The notes under the pieces: model-generated | Database searches by the model: none | The model's input: only the letters and a program-made list of their open reading frames with translations | Told to the model about the DNA's origin: nothing | Shown: piece after piece, positions 1-6,472 of the stretch | Layout: every line of letters starts with the position of its first letter | Position numbering within the stretch: the first letter of the stretch is position 1 | Assembly: GCA_019115685.1 (NCBI GenBank) | Contig: DXDC01000435.1 | Location: forward strand, 1-6,961 | Length of the DNA stretch: 6,961 bases | Direction: 5' to 3' | Origin: Candidatus Agrococcus pullicola | GTDB lineage: Bacteria > Actinomycetota > Actinomycetes > Actinomycetales > Microbacteriaceae | Program-made: the position numbers and the translations under genes

Positions 1-1
1 T

Positions 2-328
2 ACTCCCCCTCCCCCGCGTTCGTGGCAGCGGCACCGACCGGCAGCAGCGGCACGATTGGATGCGGCAAGGTCGGCGGTGCGCTCCGTTGCAGAGGAAATG
101 CAGCTGCCGCAGGAGAATCTCCTCACACCCGGCACCCTGCGTCAAACGCTGTGGGATGCCGACGACACTGCGCCCATCGACATGGTCTCCGAGCTGCTCC
201 GGCGGGATGCACGCCGCTGGCAGGTGGACGCGGTGGGCGCTGCTGTACAGGCGGCCGTCGAAGCGGCGGATCGAACGCTTGTGGATTCCGTGCAAGACGG
301 CGTGAATACCGACGAATCCTCCTCGTAG
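2..328 (+). CDS. rnd: Ribonuclease D-like 3'-5' exonuclease, C-terminal HRDC-type domain (5' end missing)
   Basis: Only the last 108 residues are in the window; the frame is open to the left edge, so the start and the DEDD exonuclease domain lie outside. Visible are a Pro-rich linker followed by SWQRHRPAAAARLDAAR (about residues 7-23), then ENLLTPGTLRQTLW, LLRRDARRWQVDAV and an acidic, Ser-rich tail ending at the TAG. The Ala/Arg-rich helices with the NLL-P-LR-W and ARRWQ pattern match the C-terminal HRDC-like helical domain of actinobacterial RNase D homologues, which helps bind RNA near the exonuclease active site. The full enzyme would be cytoplasmic and trim the 3' ends of structured RNAs. 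It lies 71 bases upstream of fadA on the same strand, a neighbour pair I recall from other actinobacteria. Activity cannot be judged because the catalytic domain is absent. Another HRDC-bearing protein is possible but less likely in this context. Confidence 0.8.
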   Translation, partial: TPPPPRSWQRHRPAAAARLDAARSAVRSVAEEMQLPQENLLTPGTLRQTLWDADDTAPIDMVSELLRRDARRWQVDAVGAAVQAAVEAADRTLVDSVQDGVNTDESSS

Positions 329-367
329 AAAGAGGCAAAGGATTCCGCCCGACGCCACTTCTTTCTA
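326..367 (+). other. Intergenic stem-loop with direct repeat between the RNase D gene and fadA
   Basis: Positions 326-335 pair with 358-367: ten base pairs, one of them G-U, around a 22-base loop. The 5' arm begins with the RNase D stop codon. No U-run follows, so it is not a standard intrinsic terminator; it may be a weak 3'-end or processing structure. A 9-base direct repeat (CTCGTAGAA) lies at 322-330 and 370-378. A smaller 5-bp hairpin (373-377 with 383-387) sits just before the fadA ribosome binding site. The stem is A/T-rich and of modest stability, so chance is possible. Confidence 0.25.
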
Positions 368-389
368 GACTCGTAGAAGCAATCTACTC

Positions 390-395
390 AGGAGG
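390..395 (+). promoter_or_regulatory. Shine-Dalgarno sequence of fadA
   Basis: A perfect AGGAGG ends 4 bases before the GTG at 400-402. The reading frame is open far upstream (to at least position 22), so this site decides the start. The spacer is a little short, but the next residues (AIDDVVFIDGVRTPFGR) are the normal thiolase N terminus. Confidence 0.85.
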
Positions 396-399
396 CATT

Positions 400-1596
400 G
401 TGGCCATTGATGACGTCGTCTTCATCGACGGCGTCCGCACTCCGTTCGGACGTGCGGGCGAAAAGGGCATGTATTGGAATACGCGGGCAGATGATCTCGC
501 GGTGAAGGCCCTCGGGAAACTGCTCGAGCGCAATCCCGACGTGCCGGGAGATCGGATCGACGAGGTTGCGATCGCGGCGACCACCCAGACGGGCGATCAG
601 GGGCTCACCCTGGGCCGTACCGTCGCGATTCTGGCCGGGCTGCCGATCACGACACCCGGATACGCCATCGAGCGCATGTGTGCCGGAGCCATGACGTCTG
701 TGACAACGGTCTCGGGCGGGCTTGCTCTCGGTGCCTATGATCTCGCGATCGCCGGCGGCGTCGAGCACATGGGACACCACCCCATGGGCAGTGGCATCGA
801 CCCGAACCCGCGTTTCGTCGCGGAGCGGATGGTCGATCAGGATGCGCTCGTAATGGGAAAAACCGCTGAGCGTTTGCACGACCGCTTCCCCGAACTGACC
901 AAGGAGCGTTCGGACGCATTCGCCCTGCGCTCGCAGCAGAAGTATGCCGAAGCCGTCGAACGAGGAGACATCCAGGCCGATTTCGCGCCCGTAGCGACCT
1001 GGTCCGAGGAAGGATGGGGAGTTGCCACCGCCGACGAAGCCCCGCGGCCCGGCACGACGATGGAAGGGCTGGCGGAGCTGAAGACGCCGTTCCGCGAACA
1101 CGGACGAGTCACTGCCGGCAACGCTTCGGGTTTGAATGACGGCGCCACGATGTCCCTGCTCGCAAACGGCAAGACAGCGAAAGAGCTCGGGCTCAAGCCG
1201 AAGATGCGTCTCGTTTCGTTCGCCTTCGCCGGTGTCGAGCCCGACATCATGGGGTACGGGCCGGTTCCGAGCACCGAGAAGGCGCTTAAGAAGGCGGGTC
1301 TGCAGATCGATGACATCGGTCTGTTCGAACTGAATGAAGCTTTCGCTGTACAGGTGCTGTCGTTCACCGACCACTTCGGGATCGCGGACGACGACCCGCG
1401 CGTGAACCCGTGGGGCGGCGCTATCGCAACCGGGCATCCGCTCGCCTCCAGCGGTGTACGCCTCATGATCCAGCTGGCGCGACAGTTCGAGCAGCGCCCG
1501 GACGTCCGTTACGGCGTTACCGCGATGTGCGTCGGTCTCGGTCAGGGTGGCACCGTCATCTGGGAGAACCCCCACTTCAAGGGAAAGAGGAAGTAG
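400..1596 (+). CDS. fadA: Acetyl-CoA C-acyltransferase (3-ketoacyl-CoA thiolase, FadA-type)
   Basis: The 398-residue product has the usual length of a thiolase. It cleaves 3-ketoacyl-CoA with CoA to acetyl-CoA and a shortened acyl-CoA (EC 2.3.1.16), the last step of beta-oxidation, in the cytoplasm. The N-terminal half carries the nucleophile Cys94 in IERMCAGAMTSV and the AGGVEHMGHHPMG segment. The C-terminal half carries SGLNDGA, NEAFAVQVL, GGAIATGHPL with His346, and Cys377 in MCVGLGQGG. These make the standard Cys-His-Cys set. The motif around Cys94 departs from the common NRxCGSG form; I recall the same MCAGAMT form in actinobacterial thiolases next to RNase D, so it probably marks a subfamily. 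The GTG start is set by the AGGAGG at 390-395. fadB follows after 2 bases, indicating one operon and a two-gene FadA-FadB complex. A biosynthetic acetoacetyl-CoA thiolase is less likely given that partner. Chain-length preference cannot be read from the sequence. Confidence 0.93.
   Translation: MAIDDVVFIDGVRTPFGRAGEKGMYWNTRADDLAVKALGKLLERNPDVPGDRIDEVAIAATTQTGDQGLTLGRTVAILAGLPITTPGYAIERMCAGAMTSVTTVSGGLALGAYDLAIAGGVEHMGHHPMGSGIDPNPRFVAERMVDQDALVMGKTAERLHDRFPELTKERSDAFALRSQQKYAEAVERGDIQADFAPVATWSEEGWGVATADEAPRPGTTMEGLAELKTPFREHGRVTAGNASGLNDGATMSLLANGKTAKELGLKPKMRLVSFAFAGVEPDIMGYGPVPSTEKALKKAGLQIDDIGLFELNEAFAVQVLSFTDHFGIADDDPRVNPWGGAIATGHPLASSGVRLMIQLARQFEQRPDVRYGVTAMCVGLGQGGTVIWENPHFKGKRK
1587..1590 (+). 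promoter_or_regulatory. Shine-Dalgarno sequence of fadB, inside the fadA 3' end
   Basis: GAGG within AAAGAGGAAG lies 8 bases before the ATG at 1599. It overlaps the last codons of fadA, as expected for coupled translation. The frame is open upstream to about 1410, so this site and the 2-base gap after the fadA stop favour ATG 1599 over longer forms. Confidence 0.7.
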
Positions 1597-1598
1597 CC

Positions 1599-3740
1599 AT
1601 GGTGAGTCTCCGCGCAGAATTCAGTCTGCTTGCCAACCTTGAAACGGACGAGGTGGTCAGCCGTTCGCACGTGCGCGACGTCCGTACCCCGAGCGGACGC
1701 ACCATTGCGCTCATAACGCTCGACAATGGTCGCGATCACAAGCGTCCGAACACGCTCGGGCCGCTCACGATGATCGAATTCGGTGAAACGATCGAAGCGC
1801 AGCGGGAACGTGCCAAACGGGGCGTCATCCAGGGCATCGCGGTCACCGGTAAACCGTTCATCCTCGCGGCGGGAGCCGATCTCTCGCAGGCCCAGGAGCT
1901 GCCGGATCGGGCAACCGCCCAGCAACTCCCACAGCTCGGTCACCGCGTCTACTCGCTGCTGCACGATGCGGGAGTGCCGACGTTCGCCTTCGTCAACGGC
2001 ATGGCGCTCGGCGGCGGTCTCGAGATCGCGCTCAACGCGAACTATCGCACCGTCAACGCCGGCGCACCGCGTGCATTCGCGCTGCCAGAGATCAGCCTCG
2101 GTCTCGTACCGGGATGGGGCGGGGCGACGATCCTTCCGAATCTGATCGGCATCGAGAACGCGCTGAAGGTCATCATCGAGAATCCGCTCAAGCAGCGAGT
2201 TCTGGATGGTCAGCAACTGCACGACCTCGGTATCGTCGACGAGATCTTCCCGGGTTCGACCTTCCTCGAGCAGTCGATCGCATGGGCTGACCGCATTATC
2301 GGCGGTGAGACCAGGGTCGATCGCAAGAAGATCGGCATGGTCGAGAAGGCCAAGTGGGATGTCGCAGTCGGTATCGCCAAGAAAACCCTGGAGTCGAAGA
2401 TCGGCACCGTGCCGGTAGCTCCCTATCGGGCACTCGACATCATCAAGGAAGCGAAGAAGGGCGATATCCAGCACGGCTTCGAGCTCGAGGACGAAGCGCT
2501 CGCAGACCTCATCGTCTCGGACCAGTTCCACGCTTCGATCTACGCGTTCAACCTCGTGCAGAAGCGGGCCAAGCGCCCGGCCGGAGCGCCCGATAAGGAG
2601 CTTGCGAAGCCGGTGTCGAAGGTAGGCATCATCGGGGCCGGTCTCATGGCGAGTCAGTTCGCGCTGCTCTTCCTCCGCCGCCTCCAGGTGCCGGTTGTCA
2701 TAACCGACCTCGATCAGGCTCGTGTCGACGCCGCTATCGAGGGCATCCACGGAGAGATCGACAAGCTCCATGGCAAGGGACGTATCGATGAGGACACTGC
2801 GAATCGATTGAAGGGGCTGCTCTCGGGTACTGTCGACAAGGCCGATTTCGCTGATTGCGACTGGGTCATCGAGGCGGTGTTCGAAGAGCTGACGCTGAAG
2901 CAGGACATCTTCGCCGAAGTGGAGCAGCACCTTTCTCCCGAGGCTGTCCTCGCGACGAATACCTCATCACTCTCGGTTGAACAGATCGGTGCAAAACTCA
3001 AGCACCCCGAACGACTCGTCGGATTCCACTTCTTCAATCCCGTTGCAATTATGCCGCTGGTGGAAGTCGTGAAGACGCCGCACACGGACGACGCCACACT
3101 GTCGACCGCCATGGTGACGGCGAAGAACCTGAAGAAGAACGCGGTCATTACGCGTGACACCCCCGGGTTCGTCGTGAACCGCGTGCTTGCGAAGATGCTG
3201 GGTGAGGCCATGCACGCTGTCGAGCAAGGCACTCCGTTCGAGACCGTCGTGGCCGCGGCGCGCCCGCTCGGTCTGCCGATGGATCCGTTCGTGCTCCTCG
3301 ACCTCGTCGGCCTCAAGGTCGGGGCTCACGTCCTCGACACGCATCACGCCGCGTTCCCGGACCGGTTCTTCCAGTCGGATGCCCTGCACGCGCTCGCCGA
3401 GGCGAACGTTCTCGTCGAGAAGGACTCCAAGGGTGAGCCGAAGGGCATCGATAAGAGGGCTCTGAAGATCGTCGGCAAGCACATTCCCAAGGGTGCGACC
3501 CCGTACTCGGAGGACGAGCTGCGCAATCGCCTGGAGGAGGGCCTGGCCGACGAGATCAAGCGGATGCTCGATGACGATGTCGTCGCAGCGGCCGAGGACA
3601 TCGACCTGTGTATGATCCTCGGTGCCGCGTGGCCATTCCACGCCGGCGGCGCTACACCTTACCTCGACCGAGTCGGGGCCTCCGAGCGGGCGTTCGGCGG
3701 GACGTTCCACAGCCCGCGTATCGAGGGCCCGAAGAGCTAA
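1599..3740 (+). CDS. fadB: Bifunctional enoyl-CoA hydratase / 3-hydroxyacyl-CoA dehydrogenase (FadB-type)
   Basis: The 713-residue protein has the multifunctional FadB layout. Residues about 1-300 form the crotonase domain, which hydrates trans-2-enoyl-CoA (EC 4.2.1.17): AAGAD at 90-94, NGMALGGGLE with catalytic Glu142, and LPEISLGLVPG with Glu164. These match the two catalytic glutamates of E. coli FadB, two residues further apart. From about 343 comes the NAD-binding Rossmann domain (VGIIGAGLMAS, first Gly at 346), then GFHFFNP with His477 and PLVEVV with Glu489, the dehydrogenase dyad at the usual 12-residue spacing (EC 1.1.1.35). DTPGFVVNR starts at 520 and opens the two helical C-terminal repeats; GGATPYLDRVG is the familiar end motif. 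The dinucleotide loop reads GAGLMA, with Ala where FadB usually has Gly. No signal peptide or membrane segment is seen. With fadA it completes the beta-oxidation cycle; acyl-CoA ligase and dehydrogenase are not in the window. The stop overlaps that of the convergent nnrD. Confidence 0.95.
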   Translation: MVSLRAEFSLLANLETDEVVSRSHVRDVRTPSGRTIALITLDNGRDHKRPNTLGPLTMIEFGETIEAQRERAKRGVIQGIAVTGKPFILAAGADLSQAQELPDRATAQQLPQLGHRVYSLLHDAGVPTFAFVNGMALGGGLEIALNANYRTVNAGAPRAFALPEISLGLVPGWGGATILPNLIGIENALKVIIENPLKQRVLDGQQLHDLGIVDEIFPGSTFLEQSIAWADRIIGGETRVDRKKIGMVEKAKWDVAVGIAKKTLESKIGTVPVAPYRALDIIKEAKKGDIQHGFELEDEALADLIVSDQFHASIYAFNLVQKRAKRPAGAPDKELAKPVSKVGIIGAGLMASQFALLFLRRLQVPVVITDLDQARVDAAIEGIHGEIDKLHGKGRIDEDTANRLKGLLSGTVDKADFADCDWVIEAVFEELTLKQDIFAEVEQHLSPEAVLATNTSSLSVEQIGAKLKHPERLVGFHFFNPVAIMPLVEVVKTPHTDDATLSTAMVTAKNLKKNAVITRDTPGFVVNRVLAKMLGEAMHAVEQGTPFETVVAAARPLGLPMDPFVLLDLVGLKVGAHVLDTHHAAFPDRFFQSDALHALAEANVLVEKDSKGEPKGIDKRALKIVGKHIPKGATPYSEDELRNRLEEGLADEIKRMLDDDVVAAAEDIDLCMILGAAWPFHAGGATPYLDRVGASERAFGGTFHSPRIEGPKS

Positions 3741-4546
3741 CTTCGACTGGCTTCGGCGATCGTCTCGGCGACCGACTCCGCAACGTCCATAGCGACGATG
3801 GGCCGGTCGCCGAGACGTTTCGCCGCCGCCGCATGCAACGCTGCTCCCGTTGCCGCCAGCGATGCGAAATCATCGGCGGCACGGAGCTCCGAGGCGTTCT
3901 GCGCGCTCAGGGCACCGAGGATGCCCGCCAACACGTCACCGCTCCCTGCGGTCGCTAGGCGGTACGTGGACGCCGTCACAGAGTCACTCTCGCCAGCGGG
4001 AGTCGCGATGTGCGTGACGGCACCCTTGAGCAGCACGACTGCTCCCGTCTCTTCGGCAACGCGCCTCGCATAACGCTCAGGATCGCCCTCCACGTCGTGC
4101 CGCTCGACGGTGAGCCCGAGCCAGCCCAGCATCCTTGTCAGCTCTCCGGCATGCGGCGTCACGAGTGCCGGGCCGCGAACCCTCATCGCGAAATCGAGCG
4201 CGCCGGCGTCCAAAACGACCGGAACACCCGAGTCGCACGCTTCAGCAATGACACCGAGCAGTTCTTCGTCACGCTCGTCTCGATCGAGGCCGGAACCGAT
4301 CGTGTAGGCAGAGCAGCGCCCCATGTCGACGGCTTCGCTCACTACCGTTTCCGGCCGTCTGTGCAGGACAAGCTCCTGTGCGCGTGCAGGTGATCCGAGC
4401 CGCACCATCCCGGCACCGGTCCGCCAGGCGGCCTCGGTAACGAGCACAGCCGCTCCCGGATACGTTTCCGACCCGACTATCGCCCCGAGCACACCGCGAC
4501 TGTACTTGTCATCGGATGCTGTCGGGCGAGGAAGCCACCGCATCAT
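3737..4546 (-). CDS. nnrD: ADP-dependent (S)-NAD(P)H-hydrate dehydratase, stand-alone
   Basis: The 269-residue product belongs to the ribokinase-like CARKD/YjeF C-terminal family. It uses ADP to dehydrate damaged NADHX and NADPHX back to NAD(P)H (EC 4.2.1.136), a metabolite-repair step in the cytoplasm. Seen in order: DDKYSRGVLGAIVGSETYPGA (12-31, phosphate-binding start), AAWRTGAGMV (39-48), IGSGLD (83-88), VVLDAGAL (110-117), TPHAGEL (130-136), VLLKG (171-175) and ATAGSGDVLAG (198-208), whose Asp204 is the expected catalytic residue. The N-terminal epimerase domain of bifunctional Nnr is absent; an epimerase may be encoded elsewhere. The first ATG (4544-4546) overlaps the dxs TGA as ATGA. 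A second ATG follows at once (4541-4543) and is better spaced from the GAGAGGG at 4548-4554, so the true product may be one residue shorter. The stop (TAG) overlaps the fadB stop. The 3' end carries a strong inverted repeat at 3761-3817. Confidence 0.9.
   Translation of the reverse strand: MMRWLPRPTASDDKYSRGVLGAIVGSETYPGAAVLVTEAAWRTGAGMVRLGSPARAQELVLHRRPETVVSEAVDMGRCSAYTIGSGLDRDERDEELLGVIAEACDSGVPVVLDAGALDFAMRVRGPALVTPHAGELTRMLGWLGLTVERHDVEGDPERYARRVAEETGAVVLLKGAVTHIATPAGESDSVTASTYRLATAGSGDVLAGILGALSAQNASELRAADDFASLAATGAALHAAAAKRLGDRPIVAMDVAESVAETIAEASRS
3761..3817. terminator. Perfect 14-bp inverted repeat inside nnrD, possible terminator for fadAB
   Basis: CGTCTCGGCGACCG at 3761-3774 is the exact reverse complement of 3804-3817. 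The 29-base spacer holds a further 4-bp pairing (3784-3787 with 3794-3797), so the RNA could fold as a long, GC-rich stacked hairpin. On the plus strand it starts 21 bases after the fadB stop and is followed by only TTT (3818-3820), a weak U-tract. On the minus strand no U-run follows, so I favour a role in ending or stabilising the 3' end of the fadAB transcript. The arms also encode RLGDRP and VAETI of NnrD, so the structure is embedded in coding sequence. Function is inferred; the repeat itself is seen directly. Confidence 0.5.
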
Positions 4547-6456
4547 GCCCTCTCTGCAGGGTTCGGCCTGGCAGCCGGGAGCCTCACACCGCGCAACTGC
4601 TTCTCGATTCCGTCTGCAACCGAAGCCGCGTCCAACCCGGCGTCCGCGAGGATTTCCGCGCGATCCGCATGGTCGAGAAATCGGTCAGGCAACCCGAGTT
4701 CGTCTACGGGCGTATCGACACCGGCTGCTCTGAGTTCCTGTCGCACACGGGTGCCGATGCCGCCGACGCGTACACCGTCCTCCATCGTGATGACGATGCG
4801 GCTCTCTTCCGCGAAACGAATGATGGATGCCGCGACGGGCGCGACCCATCGCGGATCGACGACCGTCACGCCAATGCCGTTCTCGGAGAGCAGATCAGCC
4901 ACATCGAGTGCTGTTGCTGCGAAGGGACCGATGCCCATGATCAGCACGTCTTTCGCGCCGTTCTCACGGAGAACGTCAACTCCGTCGTCGGTGCGACGAA
5001 CAGCGGAGATTTCCACCGGGACGTTGCCCTTCGGGTACCGCACGACGGACGGAGCATCCTCGATCTCGACAGACTCGCGCAACAGCTCGCGCAACCGTGC
5101 GCCGTCACGGGGCGCGGCAATGCGGAGCCCCGGTACGAATTGGAGCAGAGCGAGGTCCCACATGCCGTGATGGCTGGGGCCGTCCGGTCCGGTAATACCA
5201 GCGCGGTCCAGTACGAATGTTACGCCGGCTCGATGGAGCGCGACATCCATCAGCACCTGGTCGAAGGCTCTGTTCATGAACGTCGAATATATGGCCACGA
5301 CCGGATGCAAGCCGCCGAATGCGAGGCCGGCGGCGGTCGTGACCGCGTGCTGTTCGGCAATGCCGACGTCGTAGACGCGTCCCGGATACAACTCCTGCAT
5401 GCGGGCGAGACCGGTGGGGCGCAGCATAGCTGCCGTGATCGCAACGACGTCGTCCCGCTCCCGCGCGATCGAAACCAGTTCATCCGAGAACCTGGCCGTC
5501 CAGGATTGTCCGACCTGCTTCGCCCCGACACTTCGTCCGGTACGTGGATCAATGGGGCCGACGGCGTGGAACTGGTCGGCCTTGTCTTCGACTGCGGGCC
5601 GGTACCCTCGCCCCTTCTGAGTTATCGCGTGCACGATCACAGGTGCCCCGTAATCCCTCGCCTGTCGCAGGGCCTCCTCAAGAGCCTGGATATCGTGACC
5701 GTCGATCGGTCCGAGATACTTCATATCAAGGTTCGAGTACAGGCCCCGGTTATCGCTGAACCGCGAGAGGAAGCCGTGCGTGCCGCCGCGCACACCGCGA
5801 TAGATCGCTCGTCCGGGGTTACCTAGCAGACCGAAGGCACGCTCCGACTTACCCTTCAGGGATCGATACAGGTGTTGCGTCCTGACGTTGTTGAGGAATC
5901 GGGCGATACCGCCCATCGTGGGCGCGTACGAGCGGCCATTGTCGTTCACCACGATCACGAGGTTCCGCGTGTTGTCGTCGCTGATATTGTTCAGCGCCTC
6001 CCAGGTCATGCCGCCCGTCAGAGCACCGTCACCGACGACGGCAACGACGTGCCGATCATTCTGACCGGTTGCTTCGAACGCACGCGAGATACCGTCGGCC
6101 CAGGACAGCGAGCTGGATGCGTGCGAGGACTCGACAACATCGTGCGGAGACTCCCTGCGCTGAGGGTAGCCTGCCAGCCCGTCCTTTTGGCGAAGCCGCG
6201 AGAAATCCTGCCTCCCCGTCAGCAGTTTGTGCACATACGACTGGTGGCCCGTGTCGAAGACGATGGGATCCCGCGGCGATTCGAAGACCCGATGCAGCGC
6301 GATCGATAGTTCGACGACGCCCAGATTCGGCCCCAGGTGGCCCCCGGACAGGGACACCTCTCTGATCAAAAACTGTCGAATCTCAGCCGAGAGCCCCACG
6401 AGCTCGGCCGGACTCAACCGGTCGAGATCGCGGGGCCCGCGGATGGACTCGAGCAT
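4543..6456 (-). CDS. dxs: 1-deoxy-D-xylulose-5-phosphate synthase
   Basis: The 637-residue product is full length (E. coli Dxs is about 620). It joins pyruvate and glyceraldehyde 3-phosphate with loss of CO2 to make DXP (EC 2.2.1.7), the entry step of the MEP isoprenoid pathway, using thiamine diphosphate and Mg2+. Seen: SGGH with His40, DTGHQSYVHKLLTGR (68-82), the ThDP motif from GDGALTGG (142-149) to EALNN (153-157), VNDNG (170-174), LGPIDGHD (248-255), GIAEQHAV with Glu368, GPDGPSHHG with Asp425 and His429, and RYPKGN with Arg473. These match the catalytic residues His49, Glu370, Asp427, His431 and Arg478 of E. coli Dxs. A transketolase C-terminal domain follows (about 500-620). The ATG is the only start codon after the in-frame stop of acn, 15 bases upstream, but has no Shine-Dalgarno sequence. 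nnrD follows with an ATGA overlap, so acn-dxs-nnrD is probably one transcript. Confidence 0.97.
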   Translation of the reverse strand: MLESIRGPRDLDRLSPAELVGLSAEIRQFLIREVSLSGGHLGPNLGVVELSIALHRVFESPRDPIVFDTGHQSYVHKLLTGRQDFSRLRQKDGLAGYPQRRESPHDVVESSHASSSLSWADGISRAFEATGQNDRHVVAVVGDGALTGGMTWEALNNISDDNTRNLVIVVNDNGRSYAPTMGGIARFLNNVRTQHLYRSLKGKSERAFGLLGNPGRAIYRGVRGGTHGFLSRFSDNRGLYSNLDMKYLGPIDGHDIQALEEALRQARDYGAPVIVHAITQKGRGYRPAVEDKADQFHAVGPIDPRTGRSVGAKQVGQSWTARFSDELVSIARERDDVVAITAAMLRPTGLARMQELYPGRVYDVGIAEQHAVTTAAGLAFGGLHPVVAIYSTFMNRAFDQVLMDVALHRAGVTFVLDRAGITGPDGPSHHGMWDLALLQFVPGLRIAAPRDGARLRELLRESVEIEDAPSVVRYPKGNVPVEISAVRRTDDGVDVLRENGAKDVLIMGIGPFAATALDVADLLSENGIGVTVVDPRWVAPVAASIIRFAEESRIVITMEDGVRVGGIGTRVRQELRAAGVDTPVDELGLPDRFLDHADRAEILADAGLDAASVADGIEKQLRGVRLPAARPNPAERA

Positions 6457-6472
6457 GGAGGGCCGAGTCGAT
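6443..6472 (-). promoter_or_regulatory. Possible hairpin at the dxs start codon
   Basis: GACTCG at 6446-6451 pairs with CGAGTC at 6464-6469. Two further pairs (6443-6444 with 6471-6472) follow beyond one mismatch. The 12-base loop (6452-6463) holds the dxs ATG and the pyrimidine-rich GCCCTCC before it. The sequence between the acn stop and the ATG has no purine-rich ribosome binding site. The structure could present the start codon or limit initiation, or be chance. Confidence 0.25.

Noticed and set aside
343..371. Possible promoter before fadA: TTCCGC, 17 bases, TAGACT
   Set aside because: The -10-like TAGACT is acceptable but the -35-like hexamer matches consensus poorly, and one such pair is expected by chance.
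22..399. Longer thiolase product from upstream starts in the same frame
   Set aside because: It would overlap the RNase D C-terminal domain in another frame, encodes low-complexity Ala/Gly/Arg sequence, and ignores the AGGAGG at 390-395.
388..1575. 395-codon open frame on the minus strand opposite fadA
   Set aside because: It lies antisense to a thiolase with intact motifs. Its translation is Arg/His-rich with no recognisable domain, a common artefact of high-GC codon use.
1542..2930. 462-codon open frame on the minus strand opposite fadB
   Set aside because: It is the antisense shadow of the crotonase and dehydrogenase domains, very rich in Asp, Arg and Leu, with no motif or ribosome binding site.
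3751..3773. Direct repeat of TCGGCGA near the nnrD 3' end
   Set aside because: Short and GC-rich; the second copy is part of the 14-bp inverted repeat, so I did not count it separately.
4516..5826. 436-codon open frame on the plus strand opposite dxs
   Set aside because: dxs on the other strand has every catalytic motif. This frame has no recognisable domain.
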